In this document: positions 47,514 to 58,313 of the stretch, one piece after another
Layout of the letters: each line of letters begins with the position of its first letter
How positions within the stretch are numbered: the stretch's first letter is position 1
Assembly: GCA_951394405.1 (NCBI GenBank)
Contig: OX596334.1
Span: 5,084,001-5,148,000 of the forward strand
Reading direction: 5' to 3'
Length of the DNA stretch: 64,000 nt
From: Coprinellus micaceus
Lineage: Eukaryota > Basidiomycota > Agaricomycetes > Agaricales > Psathyrellaceae
Translations under genes and position numbers: made by a program
The notes under the pieces: generated by a model
What the model saw: only the letters and a program-made list of their open reading frames with translations
Told to the model about the DNA's origin: nothing
Databases searched by the model: none

Positions 47514-48928
47514 TTAGGCTTGTTCAATCCAGATAGGGTCCCCCAAAGGTCGAATAGAGAGAATACGAGAGGAGTCAACAGGGTGAACCCTGCCATCGTA
47601 GGCCCACACCCATTCACCATGCTTGTCTCTGAGCCAAGATTGGCTCCCCTTCCCGTAAAAGTGAACGTAAAGGTCTCCAGGGAAAAGCCAACCTTCGACC
47701 TTTCCGGGTGAAGTAAGCTTCTCAGGGGAGCACGACTGGAACCAGGTGGTAGTCTTCCCATTAGATGACCCAACTTCGTGGTGTTGGATGAAGAGAGGGG
47801 GATCTGGAGAGGCTACATAGCTGGCGGCTTCGTTAGTTACTGTATTCTTGCTGTATCCCCTGCTCTTCAGAGTTGCAGGTTCGTTCCTGCGACGACGAGG
47901 TGTTTGATCAGATGGTGCGGTCTTTGGCGTGCGCATGACTGGGAGGTGAGCGGGAAAGAGCGAGGAGACTGTTGGTTTAATGACGCTGGCTTGACGTTCG
48001 GCTGCCTTCTTGGAACGGGGACGGTCGGATGAGATGGTGACGGCAGTGGTCTCCCCTGTGAAGGAAGTTGGTGTCTGAGGATGGTTGGAGGGGTGCTCTC
48101 CCGTTGAGGGTGGGGTGGTATGATGGCGCTGACGGCGAGACTTTGAGGAGCCGAGAGATGAGGTCTCCACCTCTGGGGTGGGTCCCACACAAGGGTCTCG
48201 GAAAACAACCCTCTTCCCTTGGGTTTCCTGGGGCTCCGATGAACGCAACAAAGGGTTGTGCGAGGGGCTACTCGATTGCTCTTGCTGGTGTGTGCCTAGT
48301 GCCAGACTTTGCAAGCCGTTAATGATCTGCGAGCCTCTACGTTGCACTGAGAACCGCCGGAGTCGCCTCGGGGTGGCCCTCTGGGCAGTTAGCATATCAG
48401 AGTCGAATACGACGATTGCATGAGGCCATACCGAAACACGTCCATATGCACACTTTCTTCCGTTGAACGACGGGTTCTTCACGAACAATATAATCTTCGG
48501 AGTCTTCGTAGAGGTTGAAGACTAGAGCGAGAAGCGCCTGTGGTGTCTGATGGGGGATGACTGAAGGGCGGAGATATAAGCATAGGAAAACGGTGAGGTA
48601 GGCAAATCGGGGTGTAGTGTACCTTGACTTTGTGGACAAACTTGTTCAGTGAGAACAAGTAAACACTGAGCCAGCGTGAAGACCTCGTATCCATGAGAGA
48701 CGCGACGAGAGATGGAGGCGTCTGCGTACGTGATGAAGTCTGTTCAAAGCAATGGTGGACGATGAAGAAAGGGGGTGAGTAGCCATAAAGAGTATCTTCC
48801 CTAAGTTTCCGCTTTTGGAAGAGCACGTGAGGAATGACGTCACCGACCTTCAGGCCATGCTTTTCTTGCCCGCCCTTCTCGCCGCCTGCAGATGGGTGAT
48901 TCTGGTGATATCCTCCTTCATTTCCCAA
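47514..48928 (-). CDS. Two-exon orphan protein next to the transposase (437 aa)
   Basis: Exon 1 48928-48623 (306 nt) and exon 2 48521-47514 (1008 nt), with a 101-bp intron of donor gtacac and acceptor ctctag, phase 0. The N-terminal ~130 residues look globular: HGLKVGDVIPHVLFQKRKL, SPPFFIVHHC, SLMDTRSSRWLSVYLFSLNK, FVHKVK, then after the intron KTPKIILFVKNPSF and GRVSVWPHAIVVFDSDML. A long Ser/Thr/Pro-rich basic linker follows, and the C-terminal ~80 residues are globular again (GWLFPGDLYVHFYGKGS, WLRDKHGEWVWAYDG). No named domain. It lies tail to tail with the Plavaka relic (about 180 bp between stops) and head to head with the next gene, 28 bp from its start codon, so the two share a promoter region. 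Confidence 0.6.
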
Positions 48929-48956
48929 AAATTGAGGCTAATAATTGTTGTCAGAG

Positions 48957-50972
48957 ATGGACAATGGCACACCGCCCGGGCCAACTGGCAACACCAAGGT
49001 GCGAATACTACAGGTCACCAAAGGATTCGTGCTTGTTTGCTGACGCTCAGCCTAGGATAGTACCCCCCAACCGTGTTCCTCTTCCGCAACGCCAGTCCCT
49101 TCCTCCCCCGCTACGCCACGTCCTCCCCCAGCTGATCCCTCAGCCTTCACCCAACCGCCACAGCCCAACCCGCAGTATCAGTATTCAGGCCACTATCAGC
49201 CAACACCACAGCAGTACTCGGGTCACTATCAACCTGCACAACAGCAATACTTGCAATATCCCCAGTACCCGCAGAATTACCAGAACCCCCAACAGCAGTC
49301 CCAAACGCCATGGACCAATTCATACTATGGTCCTCCACCCGGCCCTCCACCTGGCCCTCCACCTGGCCCTCCTCCCGGCCCTCCTTCTGGCCCGTCATAT
49401 TTGTCCTACCCGCCGAACTGGCAGTATGCCCAGTGGGCTGGCCTTTCTCAACAACAACCCCATCCTCAAGGACAATCCCCCGACAGTGGACCATCGAGGA
49501 AGAGCTCTACCAGCACAAACGGCTCCGGCCAATCTACCCGTGGTGCAGCTGGAGGTTCATCAACGAAGGATACAAAAGGGAAGCAGAGACACGTTGATGA
49601 AGACAATCCCTTACACACGCCAGAATCGGTATGTAACCCTGGTTCCACAGCTTCGTAGCTCCCTAACTCTGTAAACTAGGCTGCTCTCAAACGTGTTCAA
49701 ACCCAATATAAATATATTCAGCATCAGCTCAGCAGCATCACCCAGGCCTGTCAGAACCGCTCGCATTCACCCGTAAGTGCTTCCACCTACGCTCGTTGGT
49801 TCGACTCCTAATCAAGAGGGTAGGGCCAAGACGACAAGTCGCCTCCCACCATCGACCCCTTCCTAAAGCAGGTATTGGAGAGCATCAAGGAAATGCACGA
49901 CCTCATCCGGGCTGGCCATGGATTCGATGGGAAAGCCAATGTTAAGAAGCCCGCCAAACGCAAGAGGAAGGCCAATGATGATGGAGCGGATGGTGACGAT
50001 GAGGGAGAAGGGGGTGACAAAGTCGAGGAAGAAATGGATGTCGATCCAATAGGCGACAATGGTTTACCCAAGGATCCGAAGACGAAGCCTATTCACTGGG
50101 AGAAAGGAGAGAATCAAGTAGCTGTACGTACCATCCCATTCTCCTCCCCGTCTCTTTGCCCTAACCAGGCTACATTCCCCGTAGAATGAGGTGAGGAAGA
50201 TATTCAACACGAAGTTCAAAGGCCACTATCCCAACCCCAAAGTTTCCAACGATCTGGACGTGGAGAACATGGTGCTGGACCTTACGAAGAAGCCGGGATC
50301 CCGGTGGAACAAGGCGATGAAGTCACTGTTTGTCAACGCTATTGCCGATATGAAGGTGCCCGAAATCGTTCAGTACAACCCCTCACGATCCCACCTCAAA
50401 AGTCTCTTCCTGTCCAACTTCCGTCAAGTACGCACGCAAATGATGTTATCAAATTTAAACGAGCAGCAGAAGGAGGTGAAGAGGAAGGCACACCGCCGGC
50501 GGGAATGTAAACGAACAGTGAGCTTATTTCAATGCTCTCAAAACTATACTCACTCTACTTTTCTCTTAGTTGAATTATCGTCGTATGGAAGCTGCCGACC
50601 GATACGCCAAGAAGAGACGACATCTTCCCATGGTCGCTGCGTATGGTATTGCTGGTATGAGCAGCAACGAGAGCGAACACGAGAATGGGACGGGTCAGCC
50701 CATGTACAACATTATTCCCAAACTTCAGAGACATCCTGCCGCTCCTGCGCCTGATTCGTAGGGCGGGTCCTGGTGCCCAACTGTGCAGCCGACTTCACCC
50801 CAACTTCCAGACACCACAAGCATCTCTCAGTTCTCCCCCTGTAACCGGCCTCCCTGCCGCCCTTTACAATCCTTTCTGGCTGAAGGCTCAGACACCCCTT
50901 ACTCTCCAAGACATTGGCGCCCACCTCAGCAAGGAATACGATTGGTCTCATGAGGCCACTATCGTCGAGTGA
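48957..50972 (+). CDS. Pro/Gln-rich nuclear protein with conserved C-terminal half
   Basis: Exons seen: 48957-48998 (MDNGTPPGPTGNTK), 49056-49628, 49680-49772, 49824-50123, 50185 to about 50428, and further pieces to 50972. The first part is disordered: Tyr/Gln/Pro repeats (SGHYQPTPQQYSGHYQ) and four Gly-Pro-Pro-Pro units. A short coiled segment follows (LKRVQTQYKYIQHQL), then a Lys-rich nuclear signal (KKPAKRKRK), an acidic stretch, and a helical region (RWNKAMKSLFVNAIADMKV). The end has YRRMEAADRYAKK, GIAGMSSNESEHE and GLPAALYNPFWLK, which I recall as boxes of an agaricomycete orphan family often near transposons (unverified). Near 50740 the frame must shift by one base to pass from PKLQRH to LPLLRLIRRAGP, so there is a small indel or an unspotted intron. 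Confidence 0.6.
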
Positions 50973-51616
50973 GTCACTCTCTTCATTCTTTAAGTTGCAG
51001 ATTTCTCAGTTGGCCTTAGTCTCTGTGCGCAGAAAAACCACGGAAAGTTGGACACCATCATCGGCTACACTTAGGTCCGTCCAGAGATTTTCTCGGGTGT
51101 CTTCTGTGCGCTGCGTATCTTGCATCCCATTCTCCTCCTTCTCTTCATCCTAATCAGTTTAAACACGATCTCTGCCTTCACATGCTGATGCTTGCCTTCC
51201 TACCTGGTTCCAGTTATGTATGCCTTCTCCCCCATGGTGGCTGGGCCCCGTTGTACCTATTTTGTCACGATATCGTCCTCATTGCACCTATTCCCGGATG
51301 TCACCATAACGAGTCTCTAGCACCGTATATCCTATACCACTGGCACCAATGTTTATTTTATTCTCTTTTCACATTCTTGTCCAAAGGGTCGTACTATAGG
51401 TTGCTAATAGGAGCTATCCCGGTTCAGATGGCATGCTGTGGGGCCTTAGGCGTTATCTTCCCCGCGCCACTCTATCATCTACCAAGGTCAAAATTCGGTC
51501 AGTGGCACTCCCTTTGTCATTCCTTCGTCTATTCGATGATAAATAGTGAACCCACTCCCGGCTCCCTTCGTCATTCTATCCTCTCACCAACACCACTTAC
51601 CTTCCTATTCCCAGTC

Positions 51617-52111
51617 ATGGATTGCAACACCACCATTCAACATGCTCAGTACCCCCCCGCCCTCGAGAGAGGAGTCTGTGCTCTGCAGTTACACTGCGAG
51701 CAACTAAATGTGGCACGCGAAGAGCTCAAGGCAGAGAGCGACGCACTGAGGGCGGAACAAGACAAGCTTCGAGAGGTGGTTGCCGTTACAAGGATCTTGA
51801 CACCGAAAGTGGAAGAGGCCATGAGGGAGAAGACGGCTGTCCGAGAGTTGGCGAAGCTCATGGCAGCGGGGGGTCCCAAAGCCCAGAGGGTGATAAACAA
51901 GGTGGCTCATATAAAACGCACGCTACAGAACTTCTGCGATGCGAAGTATGCTAGCAGTGATGAGGAAGAGGAGCCGAAAGACTCAGTTGAACAGGACGCC
52001 ATCCTCATTCGCCGATTCGAACCATTCCTGGATGAACGTCGAGCGAAGCTCGAAGGAGGTGGACAGAAAGCCCAGCCTCCCCAGCCTACTGAAGGAGTTT
52101 CAGGGTTATAA
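51617..52111 (+). CDS. Small coiled-coil, acidic protein (164 aa)
   Basis: ATG at 51617 follows cagtc and opens MDCNTTIQHAQYPP. Residues about 15-65 form a heptad-patterned helix (LHCEQLNVAREELKAESDAL, RAEQDKLREV) predicted as coiled coil, then a helical basic region (AQRVINKVAHIKRTLQN), a short acidic patch (SSDEEEEPKD) and a charged tail. The same frame stays open upstream to 51182, but that part is Cys/Leu/Tyr-rich and reads like spacer, so I chose the internal start. No domain identified. It sits 540 bp before the F-box gene on the same strand. Confidence 0.5.
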   Translation: MDCNTTIQHAQYPPALERGVCALQLHCEQLNVAREELKAESDALRAEQDKLREVVAVTRILTPKVEEAMREKTAVRELAKLMAAGGPKAQRVINKVAHIKRTLQNFCDAKYASSDEEEEPKDSVEQDAILIRRFEPFLDERRAKLEGGGQKAQPPQPTEGVSGL

Positions 52112-54276
52112 AGTGCGATCTCTACTAGCCTACCACGCTACCTTCCTCTGACGCCCAGCAGCATCACTTCGTTTGGCCGTTTGCATATCTGTTCCATCGA
52201 CCCACTCACTGGCACGTTAGTGATGTTCAGTGATAGTTCTGAAGTAGGGCGTCAAAGATTTTTTACCGTGTCAAATTCATTGGATGTACTCCACATTCGC
52301 AGTCTTGAAACACCACCGTAACCTTGATATGACATAGTAGCGGCCTAAGCGCCCATGAATCAGAATCGGTGGTCAAATGAGATTGGCACCGTGGCTGCGA
52401 CATCACCGGGACTTGAGGCCATCGCCTTTGAGGCCAAATATCTGCAGGCAACAGGGTTATTTGTCAAGTCCGACTTGACGCCACCCTAGACGCCAACAAC
52501 CACAACCTCCTTTTGACTGTCTCCATGTTGCGGACGTTCGGGTCGCTCTTGTCGTCGCAGGTATGCACAATTCTCGCAGATAGGTGAACAGAGTGAGCGT
52601 CACCCGCCGTGACAACCCCCAGGGGTTGTACATGTGCATCAAGCCACGATGGAAGATAATCCTCCAAAAGGACGGCGATTGAAAGAACAGCGAATGGAAG
52701 TTATAAGCGGATTTGAAATGGTAAGACTGCCCTTTCAACATACCTCTCCGTCTAATTTCCCCCCTATCCCTGTCCAACCTCTTGGTATTGTGGTCACCAG
52801 GCGTCTGATGCACCTTCATCATGGAGAACACAAGCAGGACAACTGTAAGTCTCGTATCACACATCTCTCGAAGTCTCAAAGCTCACTTGGCCTTTGAAGA
52901 GACAATTCCCCATCGCAAAGGTTCCCTTTGAGATACTGTCCAAGATCTTTGCCCTTATGAACGAAACCAATGTATTTTCCCCCAACTTCCGCTCTGTCTC
53001 GCTCTCCACCATCCGAGACCTCGACAGCATCTTCCAAGTCAGCCCTCATTTCCGTAGCGTTGCTTTCGACAATCCTCATTTGTGGACCTCCATCCCCTAC
53101 TTAAACGACATAGACGATGACTTGGTCAACATCATGCTGGAGAAGTCGTCCCCACTCCCATTTTCCTTGGCCTTCATCGAAGAGGGCACCCTTTCAACCA
53201 CCCATCCTATCTGGGGCCCTGTTCTAAACGACTTAGGAAGGCTGGGTTACCTCTGTATCGAGGTGGCCGATCCGTTCCAAGGGACAATCGCTAAATTCTT
53301 TCTGGCCATGCCGGCCCCGACTCTTCAACAATGCATGGTTACCTTTCAGGGTTGCCAAAACGAACACCTAGAGCTGGATGGGACCTTCTATCCTTATCCT
53401 TTCTCTCACAACACCCCGAACCTACAAACACCCGCCCTCACCAACTGCTACATCCCCCCTCAGTTACTCCATCTTCCTCGGCTCTCTTGTCTTTCCATAC
53501 GGTATTTCGGCCCTGTAGCAGAACAAGGTCCCACTGTTACGCTCAACCATTTCGGATTCGCCAGCCCTCAGCTCACATCTCTTCGCCACCTCGTCCTTTG
53601 GGACTGCTTCTCCCACCGCTGCTTTTGGGACAACCTCCCAGGCAATCCAGTGGTTCTCCCCACCCTGGAGCAACTTACTGTGACCATCCCACTCACCATA
53701 TGTGAACAGCTCGCCGGGCTTCTCGAATACCCTGCCCAATGCACTGTCAGTGTGAACATTATCCTCCCACCCACAGCTGGTACGACCTCCGCTGATGCCA
53801 CGGTTGCCGCCGGTTCACACTTCCTTCTGCTGGGAGACAATTTCGAAATGTGCAGGGTGATCCTTGTAGAACGCTATAGCCCGTGCATCCGGCTTATTAG
53901 GCCTGGACACCAAAGCCATACTACCCTCAGGTTTCTTCTAGCCGGTGTCCGTTTCAGCATTTCCCACACCACCAACTTCCTCCTTCGGGTTGTCAACTAC
54001 CTCGCGCTCCCTCTTTCCCTACCGGACTCCCCAATCGGCCCCTTCAACACATTTGGCTTCCAGCTTTGGGATGCCTTGGCCGTCACCCTCCAACCTCAAC
54101 TTTCTCAAGTAACCAAATTTCACACCATCTTCGTGCAGGAGGAAGACTTCGTCTGGTCGGTCTCCCCTGCCTACCCCCTTGCCCTGTTCCGATGCATGTT
54201 CAACGTTGTTTGGATATCCATTGAGCCCTCGACTGCTCTCACAAACCGAGCCTTCTTTCATGGAGCCGCAAACGCG

Positions 54277-54284
54277 TTTCCGGA
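54277..54284. repeat. Target-site duplication, left copy TTTCCGGA
   Basis: The 8 bp directly left of the foldback element. The identical 8 bp occur directly right of it at 56890-56897. In the gene they encode part of the F-P-D box of the interrupted F-box protein. Confidence 0.95.
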
Positions 54285-56889
54285 CACCTAGGTCACCTGA
54301 GCTGGCCGGCTCTAAGTCGGACCCAGCTCGCCTCAGCTCTCTGACTAGAGCCGGCCAGCTCTGGCAGGGAGCTGGGCTGGGTTGGGCGAGCTGGCGTCCA
54401 GCTCAGCTAAAACAGCTGAGCTGAGTGTGTGTAGCTCAGCTTGTTGACAGTGGGCTGAGCTGTCACGCAAGCTGAGCTCAGCTAGCTGGGGAGAGCTGGG
54501 TCACCCTCAGCTCGGGCTGGGGGTAACCCAGCTAAAGACTTATAATTATTTTCAATACCATTTCTTTTGCCCAAGCTGAGCTCAGGCGGCTCAGCTAGCT
54601 GAGCTGCGGAGCTGAGCTTGTGTCACGCTGCTGTCATACTTTGTGCATGTTTGTGTATGTTTGCCAAATCCATGTCACACCTTGCCAAATTTGATAATGA
54701 CCTCATGCCAACTAAAAATAAATATGATGTCATAGTGATAAGATATATCAGTGAGGTCATGATTTTCAGGCACAGGAACGTGATGTGATGTCACCAATAT
54801 TGTGATGTCACACCTCCAATGATGTCACACTCATTTAGATAAGAAATGGTCAGATTGCGAGGTCCCCAATTGTACTCAGTTATTGACAGATAAGGGAGTT
54901 TCTTATCTCGTTAGAAAGCCCTAAATGAGGGCTTTCGAATGTATGTTACATCTCTTTAACTCCTTTGATACACCTTCCGATAGTAAGCATTCTTGTGGAT
55001 TTTCGGTGATCTGGGCACTTGTGAGTGCAGTTTTCATCCCAGTACCAACTCTCTGGTGCATGTTTGTTCTGTTGATAGTTTATGGGTGATGTTGCGCTTC
55101 TATAATAGCCCTTATACATCTTTCATGTGCGCTCTGTCTCTATAAAATAACGGAAAACTGTACAAATCTTGTGATTCCCATATGCAAAGGTGATTTCATG
55201 GCCCCATAATGCTCCAAACATCGCCATGAATATTGGGACCTATCCAGTGCTACCTGCACCACCTCTAGCAGCATCTTTCCCAGCCTCAATCCATACCAGC
55301 AATGCAGAATTAAGCTAGAAGCACCAAAAACACTCAACAACAGCTATATGCATGTGCGTTCAGTATGATGGGGACTGTGGGAAGACAAACCACTATGCAC
55401 ATAAAATCCAGATTCAAAAACAATGGCGAATATAAGAGACCGGAAAGGAAACGGACCACACATGCCCAAGATATAGGAGGAACAGTGCTGACTTGGAGCA
55501 CTAGGGTTACAACTGGTACCAAAGGGCGGTTTGGTCAATATTGTAGTAATGGGTGGTCCGTTTGCTTAGGTGTCTTTTGAGATTTGTATTTGTGGATGAC
55601 CTCCTCCAGATTACTTAAACCATACAGCGTGGGAACCATTACAGGCGCCCCAAACCCGCAATATGTCCGTTTTTGCACAACTTGCTTCACACCTGATTGC
55701 AATGGATGGTGCTGGTCTGGGACTTAGAGCATGCAATAGAACAAGCATGCATGCACCTTCCACACCACTATATGAGGTCAGGCAAATTTGATGAGGGGTT
55801 CTTGTGTGATTTATTGGTGATAGCAAATAGCTGGGTAATTACAGTGCACGTGTTTGCCAGCCCCCAATGTCAAAGTCTGTTCGCTAATAACCCAAATACA
55901 TCCAAACCCCAGTATGTAAGGGATCATTGCATGCTGGTACTGGTCCTCACATACCATCCCAGGGAAATTTAAGTGTGTGTTCTTGTGTGATTTATGGGTG
56001 GTAGCAGGTTGCAGGGTGATCATGTTGCATGTGTCCATTGGCCTCCACTGCCAAAACCTGTCTTCTAATTATCTAAATACTCCTGAGACCCAGTGTGTTA
56101 TGTGTAGTCATGTGGTAGTACATGCCCTCCTGTTCACACATCACATTGTGTGCCAAAATAACCTAAACAGTGTCCTTGCAAAGCCTGGAATTTGAAATCC
56201 GCCAAATGGCATCCGTGGGAGCCAAAGTTGACATCGCAACAAACACCCCCAAATAGAGATTGACAAGGGCTTTCTAACGATACCAAAACCATCCTTATTG
56301 GCCAAGAATTGACTCTGATATCAGGCATGCGATTTTGAATAGTCTTATCTAAATGAGTGTCATTTCTGATCTCAGATCTGCATGACATCATTGACAGTTT
56401 GGCATGTATGACATCATGATCTGCATGACATCATACCTATTTATGTATGTGTGACACCATCACTTGTTTGTTTGTCATGTTTGTCATTGTTTGTTGTGTC
56501 ACACACTGGTCACATCTGTCACAGTGTGACTGTAACACCCAAGCTGAGCTCGCCTATGCATGAGCTCAGCTGTAGGGTTCAGCTCAGCTCAAAAGCCCGG
56601 TACATGGGAGGAACTTGTACCTGAGCTGAGCTCTGCACACTCGAGCTGAGCCCCCACCATGGGAGCAGCTCAGCTCCCCGTATCAGCTGGGCAACTCTCA
56701 GCTTAGCTGGGAATAGCTCAGCTCAGCTGGAGATGCCCCAGCTCGGAGCTGAGCTGACGCAATTTTAGCTGAGCTGGACGCCAGCCTGCCAGCCCAGCCC
56801 AGCTCCCTGCCAGAGCTGGCTGGCTCTAGTCGGAGAGCTGAGGCGAGCTGGGTCCGACTTAGAGCCAGCCAGCTCGGGTGACCTAGGTG
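54285..56889. mobile_element. Non-autonomous foldback DNA transposon, 2,605 bp, 8-bp TSD
   Basis: Both ends begin cacctaggtcacc in inverted orientation. The outer ~100 nt of the two arms are nearly identical; the four substitutions I see there are all transitions. Inverted matches continue inward with decay: acactcatttagataaga (54827-54844) pairs with 56343-56360, and tcgttagaaagccct (54908-54922) pairs with 56266-56280, at offsets of 542/529 and 623/609 bp from the ends. The arms are therefore at least 600 bp, with a spacer of about 1.3 kb. Subterminal DNA is packed with agctgagct words. No transposase or other domain is encoded. The 8-bp target duplication TTTCCGGA is compatible with hAT or Zisupton/KDZ-type mobilisation; I cannot choose. 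Confidence 0.93.
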
Positions 56890-56897
56890 TTTCCGGA
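56890..56897. repeat. Target-site duplication, right copy TTTCCGGA
   Basis: Exact match of 54277-54284 on the other side of the foldback element. The host reading frame resumes from here. Confidence 0.95.
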
Positions 56898-57225
56898 TCT
56901 CCGACGAATCACTGTCAAGCTGGCGACTACATTGGCCAGCAGCAATCAGGCGAGAGTGGCCACATCAGACTTCCTCACCGTTCGAGAGGACAGTGGACGA
57001 GCGGTTGGAGAGTCTTCCTTCATCGTGTCGCGTAGCCTGGCCCTCCAAAGCGGGTTTGAGGTGAATGCGGCTGGCTGTAAGGCCATGGTCACTGCATATC
57101 CAAGAACCTTTCCTCCTGCAACGGGGTTGATATGGCCTCTAAATGTGTCATTTCTGCTCAATCTCAGCTGTACAATAGCATTCTATTCAGCCTCCTCATC
57201 CTCCTTAGATTCCAATATTGCGTAG

Positions 57226-58300
57226 TTCGATGGCTTCTAAATGTGTCCTTCCACAATGATATATATATATATATATTCATCCGCCCCTGTACTCTATGAC
57301 GATGCTTGGCCTCAGCCAACAACAGACCCAATTGCAACTAACTCAACATGAACTGGGTGTTTGATTGGGTGATCTTGCCCTGAATCGTGACTGAGCCTAT
57401 CTAGGGAGAGCGGTTAAGGTCCCATAGACGTAAAAAGTTAGCTATGCCAAGTTGGACAGCCAATTAGCCTGGATCGACCGACTCACTGTCACCGGTGTTT
57501 CCCTTTGACACGCTCCTCCTCCCTTGCCTTCAGCACTGCACTCCCTCCTACTGACAACACTTGCCTGTTTCCTCACATCCTGTTTCCTCTATGCTCCCGC
57601 TGGTTGTCGTCTATTTGAGTCAGAACCCGCCGGTCCCTCTGACCATGGGTCGCGAAGTAGGTGCGTGAAACGGATCCTTCTGTTGGTTGGTGTATCTAAT
57701 CATCGACTGCATTAAGGGTAGAGCAGGGGTCGCAACACCGGTATCGCGAGATTCTGTCTGACGTTGGCGTAGGCGAAATGAGATGTCAACGAGCCAGTGG
57801 GTAGAATGTACCAGGAGGTAGAATAGTACGAAAGATAGAGGGCGTGAGGGCGAGGGGAAGTGATGACGTGCATGACAGAAGGCTACTCACCTTGAAGCTA
57901 ATGCCAGGTCTCCAGCTATCTCCCTCCATAACTTCTTCCGATCTTCAGGTTCTCCCCCATGCATAACTCGGTTGGGTCCTGTATCTTGTACCAGCGTTCA
58001 AGAACCACAAGCAGGTTGTGGTCAGAGTATGGGCAAGGAGGATGATTTGATCAAACTCCGACAAGACCTTCGGTGAAGCCTCGATAAGGTTTCTTCAGGA
58101 CCTCAATCATCCTCTCATCATGAAGGGGCCCAGACTCACCCTTCTGAACGCATTCCCCTGGCTGAGCGGGACGATTCTCGAAGCTCCGACGGTGGGCAGT
58201 CTGCGAAACGGTGAGGTACTAACACCGTATGGGGACAGCATCCAGGTGGGCCACCCAAAGACTGCACATTGTAATTGCCTATCCCTAATGCACACTAGGC
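57226..58300. other. Intergenic stretch with (AT)9 microsatellite
   Basis: About 1.1 kb after the F-box gene. An (AT)9 run lies at 57259-57276, probably in the 3' untranslated region. A short plus-strand frame at 57524-57715 has no domain. A plus-strand exon with moderate coding texture at 58120-58250 may be the 5' end of the following JmjC-like gene, but I could not fix its start. Confidence 0.4.
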
Positions 58301-58313
58301 GATCCTGGGCAAG

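Larger units (their letters stand above)
52649..57225 (+). pseudogene. F-box/LRR-type gene split by a 2.6-kb transposon
   Basis: Exon 1 52649-52720, exon 2 52801-52844, exon 3 from 52902. Exon 3 opens with an F-box-like motif (FPIAKVPFEILSKIFALMN, then VSPHFRSVAFDNPHLWTSI), followed by irregular leucine-rich repeats (LSCLSIRYFG, LRHLVLWDCF, PTLEQLTVTI). F-box proteins of this type recruit substrates to an SCF ubiquitin ligase. At 54284 the frame is broken by a foldback element; the element adds one codon (T) and a stop. After the element, the same frame resumes at 56890 with F-P-D-L-R-R-I-T-V and ends at the TAG at 57223-57225. With the element and one copy of the duplicated 8 bp ignored, exon 3 is a single open frame of about 570 codons, so the insertion is probably recent. 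As it stands the product lacks its last ~110 residues. Confidence 0.88.

Noticed and set aside
51182..51616. N-terminal extension of the coiled-coil protein from the ATG at 51182
   Set aside because: The stretch is Cys/Tyr/Leu-rich with poor coding texture and overlaps spacer-like pyrimidine-rich DNA; the ATG at 51617 gives a coherent protein.
54285..56889. Calling the foldback element a hAT transposon outright
   Set aside because: The 8-bp duplication fits hAT but also Zisupton/KDZ-type elements, the TSD does not match the usual hAT nTnnnnAn pattern, and no transposase is encoded.
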